Of a DNA stretch of 57,610 nucleotides, positions 8,619-16,544 are shown one piece after another. The number at the start of each line of letters is the position of its first letter. Within the stretch, counting starts at the first letter, position 1. Under the pieces are notes generated by a model. The model was not told where the DNA came from. It made no database searches and saw only the letters and a list, made by a program, of their open reading frames with translations. The position numbers were made by a program, and so were the translations under genes. This DNA comes from Roseibacillus ishigakijimensis (lineage in GTDB: Bacteria > Verrucomicrobiota > Verrucomicrobiia > Verrucomicrobiales > Akkermansiaceae): assembly GCF_016595415.1 (NCBI RefSeq), contig NZ_JAENIO010000027.1, positions 1 to 57,610 on the forward strand, given 5' to 3'.

Positions 8619-8753
8619 CCGGCCAAACTAGAGCGAAAAGAGATCCGAGGCCACGGCAAATCAAACCGAGTTTTCGCCCACTCCTCTTCCTCTCTGAAAA
8701 AAAACCTGCTAATTTCAGAGCAAATAGAACAACTTCTGCTACACTTTACCGAA

Positions 8754-9899
8754 ATGACAAGATTGCTCTTACCCCTTCTCCTTCTCGGCACTCAGGCCTC
8801 CCTTCTTTCCGGAGCCCCCGAGACCCACCCCACCACCATCAAAACCCTGGCCGCCCAATCCTCAATTCCTCCTTCGCTGCGGGTCTTTGACGAGCTGGCG
8901 CTGATGCGGGAGCAGCAGACCGCTTTTGATGCGGTAGGCCCCACGGCTCCCCCCTTTGTCGAGCTCGCTCCCGGTCTCGACACCAAGCGCGCGCCCTTCC
9001 CCGTCCACGTGGATTCCACGCCTGCTGCCGAGGCCCGCCCCACCGACCTTTATGACCGCCACGCGCCCGCCACCTTTCTCCTCAATCGCCTCTATCAATG
9101 CGGCAAGTGCGACCACTGGCACAGTGGCGGTGGCGGGACCGCCTTCGGCATCAGTGCCGACGGACTCATTGCCACCAATGCCCACATCTTCGAAGGAGCG
9201 GGCAAAGACGACCGCTTCGTGATCGTGACCATCGATGGCGAAGTCAGGCCCGTGGTCGACATTCTGGCCGCCGATGGCGACAACGACGTCGCGGTGGCCC
9301 GGGTCGCCCTCCCGGAGGGGGAATCGCTCCCCCACTACGAGCTGACCTCCCTGCCGCCAACCGGATCGTCCATTTTTGTCCTATCCCACCCCGCCGGTCG
9401 CAACTGGGTGCTCACCTCGGGGGTCGTCAGTCGCCATCACATGATCTATCCCGAAGGGGCCAAGGGGCCGGCAGTGCAACGGGTGGCCATTGATGCCGAT
9501 TTTGCCCGCGGTTCTAGCGGTGCCCCGGTCCTCGATACCCAAGGTCGCGTGGTCTCTCTCGTGGCGTCCACCAACAGCGTTTATTACAAAGGTCAACAGG
9601 GAAAGAACGATGAGGGCGGCAACCCGCTCCAGATGGTCTTTCACGACACGGTGCCCATCAAGAGCCTGCTGGCTTTGCAGGGAGAAGAGGAGCCCGTCAG
9701 CCCTCCCGAAGTGGTGGCCGCCACCCCAGCGCAGCCGGAAAACGCCGACAGTCCACAGGAAGCAGAGCCCCCGGCTGCCACCTCTCCCGTAGAAGACACT
9801 CCCGTAGAAGACACTCCCGCAGCAGAAGCCCCGGCGGAGGAAGCTCCGGTCGAGGACTCGTCTCCTCGCGAGAGCGCTGCTACCGCACCCACTCGTTGA
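8754..9899 (+). CDS. Secreted trypsin-like serine protease
   Basis: Exported S1-family endopeptidase, probably periplasmic or extracellular. I choose the ATG at 8754 because it opens a clear signal peptide (MTRLLLPLLLLGTQASLLSG); the much longer open frame upstream is antisense to recO and ogt. The catalytic triad is visible: His144 in TNAHIF, Asp178 in DNDVAV, Ser255 in RGSSGAP. A CxxC precedes the protease core (CGKC, residues 116-119). The last ~80 residues are a Pro/Ala/Glu-rich tail with tandem VEDTP copies encoded by a 15-nt direct repeat near 9786-9815. There is no PDZ domain. The final 20 nt overlap the end of the convergent dehydrogenase gene. Substrate is unknown. Confidence 0.85.
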   Translation: MTRLLLPLLLLGTQASLLSGAPETHPTTIKTLAAQSSIPPSLRVFDELALMREQQTAFDAVGPTAPPFVELAPGLDTKRAPFPVHVDSTPAAEARPTDLYDRHAPATFLLNRLYQCGKCDHWHSGGGGTAFGISADGLIATNAHIFEGAGKDDRFVIVTIDGEVRPVVDILAADGDNDVAVARVALPEGESLPHYELTSLPPTGSSIFVLSHPAGRNWVLTSGVVSRHHMIYPEGAKGPAVQRVAIDADFARGSSGAPVLDTQGRVVSLVASTNSVYYKGQQGKNDEGGNPLQMVFHDTVPIKSLLALQGEEEPVSPPEVVAATPAQPENADSPQEAEPPAATSPVEDTPVEDTPAAEAPAEEAPVEDSSPRESAATAPTR

Positions 9900-11340
9900 T
9901 GGTGTAGTAGCTTTTGGGATGCCAGAGCGAGGCCCCATCGGGACCCGTCACCCTGCTGGCATCCAGCTCGTGGACATGACCCTTCACCCGGCCTTCCACG
10001 GTCAACCGCACCGAGAGCCGATCCTCCGCGACCTCGGCCCGGACGACCTTGGGGGTAGCGGCATCCACTTGCGGGCTCCCGTAGCTACTCTGGTAAATGT
10101 AAGTCCAGGCCGCCATCTCGTAAGAAGCCGGATCGCCTGCCCGCTCGGCATTGACCGGTTGGGTAAAGACCAGCTCCCAGCCCTCTTGGGTCAGACGCAT
10201 CTCCTTCATCTCGAAGGGCACCTTGCCCGTCCAGCGGGTGCGCTCGAAGGTGAAGGGTTTCCCTCCCCGGGCCGCCCAACCGCGATTGGTGCCACCGACA
10301 AAGAGCGTGCCGTCCTCACTCAACCGCAGGGGCACGATGCCCGAACGATAGCCTTCCAGAAAGTGCCAGACCGCTCCCTGGTAAACGCCATTCACTTTCT
10401 CCAAAAAGACGCGCTGGACCTGTGAATGGGTCTGCTCTCCCACCAAAGTTTGCCCGGCGAAAGGACCAAAACGGCCCGCCGAGTCCTCTGGAATAATTCC
10501 CGTCGGAGATTGCCCGATGAGGCCGTGGGGAAAGACCACCGCCGGAGGCACCAGCTCGGGATACTTGGCCCGCTCGGTCTCGATACGTGAGCCCGACTCC
10601 GGGGTCGGCGGCTCCGGCAAGGTGTCTTGCAGCGTATGATACTTATTGCCGGTCGGATTGCCCATGAAGCCACCCACCCGCATGTGCTTGAGCGAGGAGC
10701 TGCCATTCCAGAGGCCTTGGTTGTCGCAATAAAAAGTGTCTCCCGCCGCATTGAAGCCAATGCCTCCGGGGGAACGGATTCCCGTCACGGTGGGGAGAGC
10801 CTCCCCCTCCGGCGTGATGCGGAAGCCCCAACCTCGGAAAGGCGAGTTATCCGCCGCGCCGCCCGAACCCGTGAGGCACAAAGCCACCCAGACATTGCCA
10901 TCCCGGTCCGGATCGGAGCCAAAGGCATACTCGTGGTAATCGCCATTGATGCCCCAGGGAGCGGACACCGTGACGAACTCATCGGCCCAGCCATCACCAT
11001 CACTATCTCGCATCTTGGTCACCTCCGGCCGCTGGGTCAGCCACAACCAGCCATCGCGCCAAAACATGCCAAAGGGCTCGTGCAAGCCTTCCGCAAATTT
11101 GCTCCAGCTCACTTGAGACAAATCGTCCCCATAAGCGCCCTCACAAATCCAAACATCTCCCCGGCGGCTGGCCACCGCCACCTTTTTCCCGGGCAAAAGG
11201 GCAATGGAGCCCACTTCCATCACCTCGCCTTCCGGCATGGGAATTTCCTCGGTGCGATAATAGTCATCTCCCCAACCCGGGCTGCAGCCAAGGGCCAGGC
11301 CCAGCGCGATCGCTTTCGTCTTCATCTTGCTCACAATCAT
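9880..11340 (-). CDS. PQQ-like sugar/sorbosone dehydrogenase-type beta-propeller protein
   Basis: Periplasmic beta-propeller protein resembling the soluble glucose/sorbosone dehydrogenase-like families that abound in Verrucomicrobia and Planctomycetes. A signal peptide follows the start (KTKAIALGLALGCSPGWG). Propeller-type segments include EVGSIALLPGKKVAVASRRGDVW, PFGMFWRDGWLWLTQR, SDGDGWADEF and IRSPGGIGFNAAGD. The start ATG at 11340 has a good ribosome binding site (AGAAGGACGAG). It lies 11 nt after the stop of the cytochrome c gene, implying the two act together: the propeller oxidises a substrate and the cytochrome accepts electrons. Cofactor and substrate are inferred, not seen; this protein may lack catalytic activity. 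Confidence 0.72.
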   Translation of the reverse strand: MIVSKMKTKAIALGLALGCSPGWGDDYYRTEEIPMPEGEVMEVGSIALLPGKKVAVASRRGDVWICEGAYGDDLSQVSWSKFAEGLHEPFGMFWRDGWLWLTQRPEVTKMRDSDGDGWADEFVTVSAPWGINGDYHEYAFGSDPDRDGNVWVALCLTGSGGAADNSPFRGWGFRITPEGEALPTVTGIRSPGGIGFNAAGDTFYCDNQGLWNGSSSLKHMRVGGFMGNPTGNKYHTLQDTLPEPPTPESGSRIETERAKYPELVPPAVVFPHGLIGQSPTGIIPEDSAGRFGPFAGQTLVGEQTHSQVQRVFLEKVNGVYQGAVWHFLEGYRSGIVPLRLSEDGTLFVGGTNRGWAARGGKPFTFERTRWTGKVPFEMKEMRLTQEGWELVFTQPVNAERAGDPASYEMAAWTYIYQSSYGSPQVDAATPKVVRAEVAEDRLSVRLTVEGRVKGHVHELDASRVTGPDGASLWHPKSYYTINEWVR

Positions 11341-11351
11341 TCTCGTCCTTC

Positions 11352-12899
11352 TCACTTCCACTGGTAACTGACCCGCAGACGATTCTCTCCGGGCTGTAAA
11401 TTCAAGGGTAGGACCACGCCTTCCCGCGTCACCACCGGCTCACCCAAATCCCCGCTCTCGAGCACGATCTGTCCGCCCGGCCCGATGGCAAAACGGTGTG
11501 AGCCCAGACTACGGGCCCCGGGACCACTCAAGCGCAGACTCAGATTCGCCGGGGGCTCCTCGCCCGCCCTTAGGCTGATTTCCCGCCGCAGCTCCCCCGC
11601 ATCGCCCTCCATCGCCTTGTCCCTGATGGAGAGCCCGGCCACCTCGTAGCGGAACTCGGGCCGGCGGCGTTCATCGAGCACATAGCCCCGGAAGCGCGGC
11701 TTGAGCTCCTCCTGCCACTGCCTCGGCCAAGGGGTGGTCTCCTCCCCGCGGTAGGCAAAGGCCGGCCCCGTCGCCAAGGCCTGCACCTGCTCCCCGGCCG
11801 GGGGCTGAAAGCCCTTGCCGCGCGCCGTCCAATGCAATCCACCGTCCATAAAGGCTCCCTGCCAAACCAGCGGAATTCCCAAATCATCGGCATCAAAGGC
11901 CAGATTCACTCCTCCGGGATATCCCACCCCGATGGCCCGCGCGCCACTGCCTTTAATAAAGTTGCGATAAATGCGCGCCTCGTCGGTCACCACGATGGGC
12001 AGGGAAGGAATCACCTTCTCTTCCACCGACTTGGTCGCGCTCAGCTGGGTCCATTGGTTTTTGAGCATCATGGCCAGCGAAATGCCTTCCTGCCCCTCGA
12101 ATTCAAAGTATTCCACCCGAATCTTCACCGGGCCCGGTTTCAGCCAAAGCTTACCCTGCTTGGCCCGCCCCATCGGCCCCGTGCCCTTCACTTCCGCAAT
12201 CTTCCGCCCGTCAATGAACAGGCGCGATCCATCATCGGAGTCGAGCCGGAAAAAGTATTCCCCCTTCTCCGCAATGTTCAGCACGCCCTCCCAGACCACG
12301 GCGAAATGCTGCTTTTCCCCGAGAGTGGACAGGTCGAGCAACCCGGCCGCCTCTTCTTCCACCGCCGCCACCTTCAATTTGCTAAAGTCCGGCATGGTGG
12401 TGAACTTCCCCTTGTAAACGTGGGCCACCAAATCCTGGATGGGCCCGGAATCATGGGGCAGGGGCCAGCGCTTGAGCAGCTCGGGTGCCTTCCACATCGT
12501 CTTGCGATCCGCCGAACGACCTCGCGCCGCTTTGACAAAACTCGCCTCAATTGGCTCCTCCGTATGCCCCCAGGACGTGCGCACATAGCTGACGATGCGG
12601 GCAATCTGCTCATCAGAGAGAGCCGCTCCCTGCGGCGGCATGACGAGGTCAAAACTCTTACCCGCAACCGAAACGGGCCCCTCCAGCCCATGCAAAACCA
12701 GCTGCACCATGCGCTCGGCATCGCCCCGCACCCATTCGCTGCCCGCCAAAGGAGGAAAAGCCCCTTCCCCAGCCCCCTTGCCGTCGGGATTGTGGCACGC
12801 GCCACAGAACATCTCATAGTCCTTCTGCCCCGTTTCCCCCGCCGCCGGCAGAACCACCGCCGCCAGAAAAATCGCTCCAAGTAATTGACCTCTTTCCAT
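11352..12899 (-). CDS. Secreted cytochrome c with PA14 domain
   Basis: Exported haem protein, 515 residues from the ATG at 12899; a TTG five codons upstream is a possible alternative. A signal peptide (LLGAIFLAAVVLPAAG) is followed by one class-I cytochrome c domain with CGACH (haem site, Cys32/Cys35/His36) and a later methionine-bearing loop (DLVMPPQGAALSDEQI). A PA14-like beta domain lies around residues 180-285 (EGVLNIAEKGEYFFRLDSDDGSRLFIDGR), a fold that often binds carbohydrate. The C-terminal ~200 residues are beta-rich and unassigned. It is first of a two-gene operon with the propeller dehydrogenase. Likely role: electron acceptor tethered to glycan. Confidence 0.82.
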   Translation of the reverse strand: MERGQLLGAIFLAAVVLPAAGETGQKDYEMFCGACHNPDGKGAGEGAFPPLAGSEWVRGDAERMVQLVLHGLEGPVSVAGKSFDLVMPPQGAALSDEQIARIVSYVRTSWGHTEEPIEASFVKAARGRSADRKTMWKAPELLKRWPLPHDSGPIQDLVAHVYKGKFTTMPDFSKLKVAAVEEEAAGLLDLSTLGEKQHFAVVWEGVLNIAEKGEYFFRLDSDDGSRLFIDGRKIAEVKGTGPMGRAKQGKLWLKPGPVKIRVEYFEFEGQEGISLAMMLKNQWTQLSATKSVEEKVIPSLPIVVTDEARIYRNFIKGSGARAIGVGYPGGVNLAFDADDLGIPLVWQGAFMDGGLHWTARGKGFQPPAGEQVQALATGPAFAYRGEETTPWPRQWQEELKPRFRGYVLDERRRPEFRYEVAGLSIRDKAMEGDAGELRREISLRAGEEPPANLSLRLSGPGARSLGSHRFAIGPGGQIVLESGDLGEPVVTREGVVLPLNLQPGENRLRVSYQWK

Positions 12900-12986
12900 C
12901 TTGAGAAAAAGCAATACGGCAACTAAGCCCGAAAACTAACCTCTCTTACTTATCAAAATTCGTCACCAAAGTCCCACGCCTCGAAT

Positions 12987-13010
12987 AGTGTTAATTTTAC
13001 ACTTAACACT
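12987..13010. promoter_or_regulatory. Perfect palindrome upstream of pncA (candidate operator)
   Basis: AGTGTTAA-N8-TTAACACT, with perfect 8-bp arms, in the 170-nt divergent gap between the cytochrome gene (start 12899, minus) and pncA (start 13070, plus). It is AT-rich in an otherwise GC-rich region, as expected for an operator. Its position upstream of NAD-recycling genes suggests control by an NAD-responsive repressor, but no regulator gene lies nearby and the match is not to a motif I can name with certainty. Nothing else recognisable fills this gap. Confidence 0.55.
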
Positions 13011-13069
13011 TGCCCTGATGACCCCCGCCGCTTAGCCTCCTGACAACCACCCTACCCTGCCCCCTTTAC

Positions 13070-13681
13070 ATGAAAACACTCCTCCTCATCGACCTTCAGA
13101 ACGACTTTCTCCCCGGGGGAGCCCTCGCGGTGAGAGGCGGGGATGAACTCATTCCCCTCATCAACAACCTCATGCCCGGCTACGACCACATCCTGGCCAG
13201 TCAGGACTGGCACCCGGCGAATCACGGAAGCTTCGCGGCTAGTCATCCCGGCCAGCAAGAGGGAGAGGTCATTTCCCTGCACGGGCTCCCGCAAGTTCTC
13301 TGGCCCGTCCATTGCGTGCAAAACACCCCCGGAGCCGATTTCGCGCCGGGCCTGCACACCCAAGACATTGCCGAGGTCATCCTCAAGGGCACCGACCCCG
13401 CCATCGATAGCTACAGTGCCTTTTACGACAACGGTCGCCGCCAATCAACAGGTCTGGCCGAAACCCTGCGCACGCGGGGAACCAGCGAGCTCCATGTCTG
13501 CGGATTAGCCACCGACTACTGCGTCAAGTTCACGGTCCTCGACGCCCTCGCCGAAGGCTTCGCCACCACCCTAATTGCCAACGCCTGCCGGGCAGTGGAA
13601 CTCACCCCGGGCGATGGGGAAAAGGCCCTCGCCGAGATGGCCGCGGCTGGCGCTCGCATCATCACCACCAACGAGCGATGA
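13070..13681 (+). CDS. pncA: Nicotinamidase
   Basis: Hydrolyses nicotinamide to nicotinate for NAD salvage; isochorismatase-like fold. The catalytic triad is Asp8 (LIDLQNDF), Lys106 (VILKGTD) and Cys151 (ATDYCVKFT). The metal-binding motif is Asp46-x-His48 in QDWHPANH, with a further histidine at His81. Length 203 is typical. The stop overlaps the start of the next gene by 4 nt (ATGA). A perfect palindrome lies 60 nt upstream. Coupling to an ADP-ribose-releasing enzyme points to recycling of NAD breakdown products. Confidence 0.96.
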   Translation: MKTLLLIDLQNDFLPGGALAVRGGDELIPLINNLMPGYDHILASQDWHPANHGSFAASHPGQQEGEVISLHGLPQVLWPVHCVQNTPGADFAPGLHTQDIAEVILKGTDPAIDSYSAFYDNGRRQSTGLAETLRTRGTSELHVCGLATDYCVKFTVLDALAEGFATTLIANACRAVELTPGDGEKALAEMAAAGARIITTNER

Positions 13682-14634
13682 AAGATCTGCAGGACAACTA
13701 TCGCGGCACGCTGCTGGGCCTGGCTCTGGGCGACGCCCTTGGCACCACGGTGGAATTTCGCCCCCCGGGAAGCTTCGAGCCCCTGACTGATTTGACCGGA
13801 GGCGGGCCTTTTCACCTGCAGGCGGGACAATGGACCGATGACACCTCGATGGCCATTTGTCTCGCAGAGTCCCTTATCGCCTGCCGGGGCAACGACTTGA
13901 CGGATCAATGCCAGCGCTATCTCGACTGGTGGCACCAAGGCACCAACAGCGCGACCGGAAGCTGCTTCGACATCGGCAACACCGTGCGCAGTGCTCTCGC
14001 CACCTTTCAAGCCACCGGAAATCCGCAATCCGGATCGCGTGACCCACAGAACGCGGGGAACGGCAGCTTGATGCGCCTGGCTCCCGCCGCTCTCTATTAC
14101 GCCTGCCGACCCCGCCACGAATGCCTCCAGCGTTGTGAGGAAAGCTCCCTGACCACCCATGGCGCGGACGAGACTCTCTGGGCCTGCCGTCTCTTTGGCA
14201 ATTGGATCGTGCAAGCTCTCACCGCCACAGACAAGAAGGACGCCCTGAGCCTGGAGGCCGGACTTCTCACCCGGGCGGACTACGCAGGGCCCTTGAGTGA
14301 TGCCCTGCAAGCTGTGGTCGCGGGCTCCTACCGGCACCACGAGCCCCCCCGTATTCGCGGGACCGGGTATGTCGTCCACTCGCTGGAAGCTGCTCTGTGG
14401 GCCTTTTGGCGGGCGAAAGATTTCCGCCACGGTGCCCTGCTGGCCGCCAACCTGGGGGATGATGCCGACACCACGGCAGCGATTTACGGACAACTGGCCG
14501 GAGCCTTCTGGGGCGGCGATGCGCTTCCTCCCGACTGGCAGGCCAAGCTCCACTGGCGCGAGAAACTCTCCACCCTCGCAGAGACTCTCCATCAACTGGC
14601 CACGAAAGCTTCTTCCCCTCCCTCCCTTCCTTGA
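13678..14634 (+). CDS. ADP-ribosylglycohydrolase family protein
   Basis: DraG/ARH-like enzyme that removes ADP-ribose from protein or small molecules. The two-part binuclear metal site is present: WTDDTS with Thr53-Asp54-Asp55 near the N-terminus, and GDDADTT with Asp262-Asp264-Thr265 near the C-terminus. The family opening YRGTLLGLALGDALG and NAGNGSLMR are also clear. Length 318 is normal. Translationally coupled to pncA by an ATGA overlap. No ADP-ribosyltransferase or nitrogenase reductase gene is nearby, so the substrate is unknown; DraG-type control of nitrogenase is not supported here. Confidence 0.93.
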   Translation: MKDLQDNYRGTLLGLALGDALGTTVEFRPPGSFEPLTDLTGGGPFHLQAGQWTDDTSMAICLAESLIACRGNDLTDQCQRYLDWWHQGTNSATGSCFDIGNTVRSALATFQATGNPQSGSRDPQNAGNGSLMRLAPAALYYACRPRHECLQRCEESSLTTHGADETLWACRLFGNWIVQALTATDKKDALSLEAGLLTRADYAGPLSDALQAVVAGSYRHHEPPRIRGTGYVVHSLEAALWAFWRAKDFRHGALLAANLGDDADTTAAIYGQLAGAFWGGDALPPDWQAKLHWREKLSTLAETLHQLATKASSPPSLP

Positions 14635-14649
14635 CCCCGCTCCGGGATT

Positions 14650-15222
14650 GTGGAAGATAATGGCGTGTTTCAACCGCCTCCCCATCCGCCCCAAGTGTCG
14701 CAGGGAGATTTGCTCCTTGCGGATCCCTCCCTCCGGGATGGGATTTTCAACCGCTCCGTCATCCTACTGGCCAGCCACTCCCCGGAAGGCTCCTTCGGCC
14801 TCATTCTCAATCAACCGAACGGGCACTTGGTGGGAGACGTTTTACAAGAGCCGAAATACGCCGCCCTGTCCCGCATCCCCATCTACAACGGGGGCCCGGT
14901 TGGGCGCGAGCACCTCACTTTCGCCGCTTTCTGGACCTCGCCGGACAACGAACTCCGCTTTGCCATCCGCATTCCCGCCGAAGACGCCATTGAACGCAGC
15001 AAGAGCCCGGGCACTCTGGTGCGCGCTTTCGTCGGCTATTCCGGCTGGTCTGCCGGCCAGTTGGAAGACGAGCTGGAGCACAATTCCTGGGTTGTTTCCC
15101 CCGCGCCTCCCAATTTCCTCAGCAGCGAGCACGACGATGAGCTGTGGAAGAATACTCTTCGCAAACTCAGCCCCTACCATCACCTCCTGGCCCTCTGCCC
15201 GCCCTCTCCCTGGCTCAACTAG
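14650..15222 (+). CDS. YqgE/AlgH family protein (UPF0301)
   Basis: A 190-residue protein of the widespread YqgE/AlgH family, whose biochemical role is not established. Motifs fit well: GDLLLADPSLRDGIFNRSVILL, GLILNQPN, YNGGPVGREHL and GYSGWSAGQLEDEL. The start appears to be GTG at 14650, 15 nt after the ADP-ribosylglycohydrolase stop, since no in-frame ATG exists before the conserved region. Probably third in the pncA transcript. A near-perfect bidirectional terminator begins at its stop codon. Confidence 0.9.
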   Translation: MEDNGVFQPPPHPPQVSQGDLLLADPSLRDGIFNRSVILLASHSPEGSFGLILNQPNGHLVGDVLQEPKYAALSRIPIYNGGPVGREHLTFAAFWTSPDNELRFAIRIPAEDAIERSKSPGTLVRAFVGYSGWSAGQLEDELEHNSWVVSPAPPNFLSSEHDDELWKNTLRKLSPYHHLLALCPPSPWLN

Positions 15223-15257
15223 AAAAGGCCGCTCTCCCCGGGGAGAACGACCTTTTC
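15222..15257. terminator. Bidirectional intrinsic terminator between yqgE and trxA
   Basis: An 18-bp inverted repeat with only two mismatches and no loop beyond the centre CCCCGGGG. It is bounded by GAAAAGG on the left and CCTTTTC on the right, so each strand ends in a short T-run. It lies between the convergent yqgE and trxA genes. Confidence 0.85.
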
Positions 15258-15288
15258 AGATTCAGAATTTTTCCAAAGCGGACAGTGC

Positions 15289-15609
15289 TCAGGCCAGGGA
15301 CTCGAGCTGCTCGCGAAGACCATCCTGCGTCACGCGGGCCCCAACGATGGTGTCCACCACTTCGCCATTTTTGAAGAACAGGAAAGTCGGGATGGATTGC
15401 ACGTTGTATTTCTGAGCCAGTTCCCCGGCCTCATCAATGTTCACTTTGCCTACCTTGGCCTTTCCTTCCACCTCGCCGGCAACGGCGTCGATGATGGGAG
15501 CGACGCTTTTGCAAGGGCCACACCACTCCGCCCAAAAGTCCACCAACACGGGGACATCGGACTCAAGAACTTCGGATTGGAAATTGTCGTTTGTAAATTG
15601 CTCTGCCAT
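15289..15609 (-). CDS. trxA: Thioredoxin
   Basis: Cytoplasmic protein-disulfide reductase. The active site WCGPC is present in [16 protein letters not shown]. Length is 106 residues from the ATG at 15609 ([10 protein letters not shown]), typical of TrxA; an in-frame extension to 15744 would cross a terminator hairpin and the end of a micro-gene and is not credible. TTGACG begins exactly 35 nt before this ATG. That hexamer lies inside the loop and stem of a terminator-like hairpin, so promoter and terminator overlap. Confidence 0.96.
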   Translation of the reverse strand: MAEQFTNDNFQSEVLESDVPVLVDFWAEWCGPCKSVAPIIDAVAGEVEGKAKVGKVNIDEAGELAQKYNVQSIPTFLFFKNGEVVDTIVGARVTQDGLREQLESLA

Positions 15610-15616
15610 GCCGAGA

Positions 15617-15644
15617 ACTATGGACAGCAAAAAGGCGGCGTCAA
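15617..15644 (-). promoter_or_regulatory. Candidate trxA promoter at leaderless spacing
   Basis: TTGACG (15639-15644), 16-nt spacer, CATAGT (15617-15622, four of six matches to TATAAT), then 7 nt to the trxA ATG. The geometry predicts transcription starting at or within a few bases of the start codon. Confidence 0.5.
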
Positions 15645-15653
15645 GCGCCGCCC
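15629..15653 (-). terminator. Intrinsic terminator between micro-gene and trxA
   Basis: On the minus strand a perfect 7-bp stem GGCGGCG / CGCCGCC with a 5-nt loop is followed by TTTTT. It would end the transcript of the Pro/Ala-rich gene and micro-gene about 20 nt before the trxA start codon. It physically overlaps the candidate trxA -35 box. Confidence 0.85.
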
Positions 15654-15697
15654 TTGTCTCGTGGAAAAGGAATTCGTTCAAGTTCCTGCTGTGCCGC

Positions 15698-15772
15698 TTA
15701 CGCCCCGGAGGCCATGAAGGCGACCAAGGCGGCGACGAGAGCAAGAATGAAAGTAATGATGGGTACTGCCAT
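15698..15772 (-). CDS. 24-residue hydrophobic micro-protein
   Basis: A small open frame (ATG at 15772, TAA at 15698-15700) encoding [20 protein letters not shown] and four further residues: one membrane-spanning segment and nothing else. It lies 23 nt downstream of the Pro/Ala-rich membrane protein on the same strand, with a purine-rich AAGAAAGA about 8 nt before the ATG. A strong terminator follows 45 nt after its stop. The clean hydrophobic composition and position favour a real membrane micro-protein, but codon statistics are too thin to be sure. It may associate with the upstream single-span protein. Confidence 0.5.
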   Translation of the reverse strand: MAVPIITFILALVAALVAFMASGA

Positions 15773-15795
15773 GAGAGAGAGTCTTTCTTGAAAGA

Positions 15796-16485
15796 TTAAA
15801 GTTCAAAATACTGAGACCAGTCGCGGGGCTGAGGCTCTTCGGTGTCGACCCAAGTCTTGGCAGTCAGGAACTGGCTGGCGAAAACGGCCAAGGCCGCGAC
15901 CAATGCGAGGATGGCCAACACGGACGTGATGGTGCCATTCTCTTCCGCTTCATCGTCGTCATCAAAGCCTCCGATCGTGGCGGGGGCGGATTGCATGCCG
16001 GTGCCTGTGGGAGCGCCCAGCTGGGAAGTGCCGCCGGACTTCAAAGGCACGGTCGCCGTAGGCTTGGGGCTACCGCCCAATTGCGGAGCGGGACCGCCGC
16101 CAACTTTCAAAGGAACGGTCGCCGCAGGCTTGGGAGCCGCAGTGCCGCTCGGGGCCGGTGCGCCACCGGTCTTCAGTGCCACAGTGGGTGCGGGTGCCGG
16201 GGCGGCCGGCTTGGGAGGACCAGCGGGAGCCGCTGCGGAGGGAGGGGCGGGCGCGGCAGGAGCCGAAGCACTGGGAGGCTTGGGCGGACCTCCAGCTGTG
16301 GGAGCGGGTGCCGAAGGAGGCGCGGGCGCGCCGGGCGCGGGAGGCCCCCCCGCAGTCGGGGGCTTGGGAGCCGCTCCTTCAGGGGCATCAGAGGCCTTTA
16401 GGGTGACCCGAACGGTTTCTTTCTTCAAGGGAACGGCCGAAGTTTTGGTCTCCGGCTTTGGTGGTTGTGGTGCCTCGTCGCTCAT
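15796..16485 (-). CDS. Pro/Ala/Gly-rich single-span membrane protein
   Basis: A 229-residue protein of unknown function. Residues ~1-160 are low-complexity Pro/Ala/Gly sequence with imperfect repeats of the type KPxATVPLKxGG (three clear copies: TVALKTGG, ATVPLKVGG, ATVPLKSGG). An acidic DDDDEAEE stretch follows, then one hydrophobic helix ([19 protein letters not shown]) and a short tail ending WSQYFEL. The repeats contain threonines flanked by lysine and could be modified or bound by a partner; that is inference. It heads a transcript with the 24-residue micro-protein. A possible 20-codon leader frame overlaps its start by ATGA. Confidence 0.75.
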   Translation of the reverse strand: MSDEAPQPPKPETKTSAVPLKKETVRVTLKASDAPEGAAPKPPTAGGPPAPGAPAPPSAPAPTAGGPPKPPSASAPAAPAPPSAAAPAGPPKPAAPAPAPTVALKTGGAPAPSGTAAPKPAATVPLKVGGGPAPQLGGSPKPTATVPLKSGGTSQLGAPTGTGMQSAPATIGGFDDDDEAEENGTITSVLAILALVAALAVFASQFLTAKTWVDTEEPQPRDWSQYFEL

Positions 16486-16544
16486 AATTTACGCTTGGTG
16501 TGTGTAGAAAATTCAGAGGGCCCGGAACAGGCCCTTTCGATCAT
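16482..16544 (-). CDS. Possible 20-codon leader peptide coupled to the Pro/Ala-rich gene
   Basis: A minus-strand frame from ATG at 16544 to TGA at 16482-16484, whose stop overlaps the next ATG as ATGA. A TTGACA (16578-16583) begins 39 nt before its ATG, followed after 17 nt by GTTAAC. The peptide has no recognisable motif, and a GGGCC/GGCCC hairpin lies within it. It could be a regulatory leader or chance. The rest of the gap up to 16730 holds a TAGACT -10-like element near 16701 for the plus-strand gene and nothing else recognisable. Confidence 0.25.
   Translation of the reverse strand: MIERACSGPSEFSTHTKRKL

Noticed and set aside
8079-8753. Long N-terminal extension of the secreted protease
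   Set aside because: It is antisense to recO and ogt, and the signal peptide begins at the ATG at 8754.
13678-14634. DraG-type control of nitrogenase
   Set aside because: No draT or nif genes are in the window and the partner gene is a nicotinamidase; only the general ADP-ribosylglycohydrolase assignment is supported.
15610-15744. N-terminal extension of thioredoxin by 45 residues
   Set aside because: The extension crosses a terminator and the end of a micro-gene and has no similarity to thioredoxins; the family start is at 15609.
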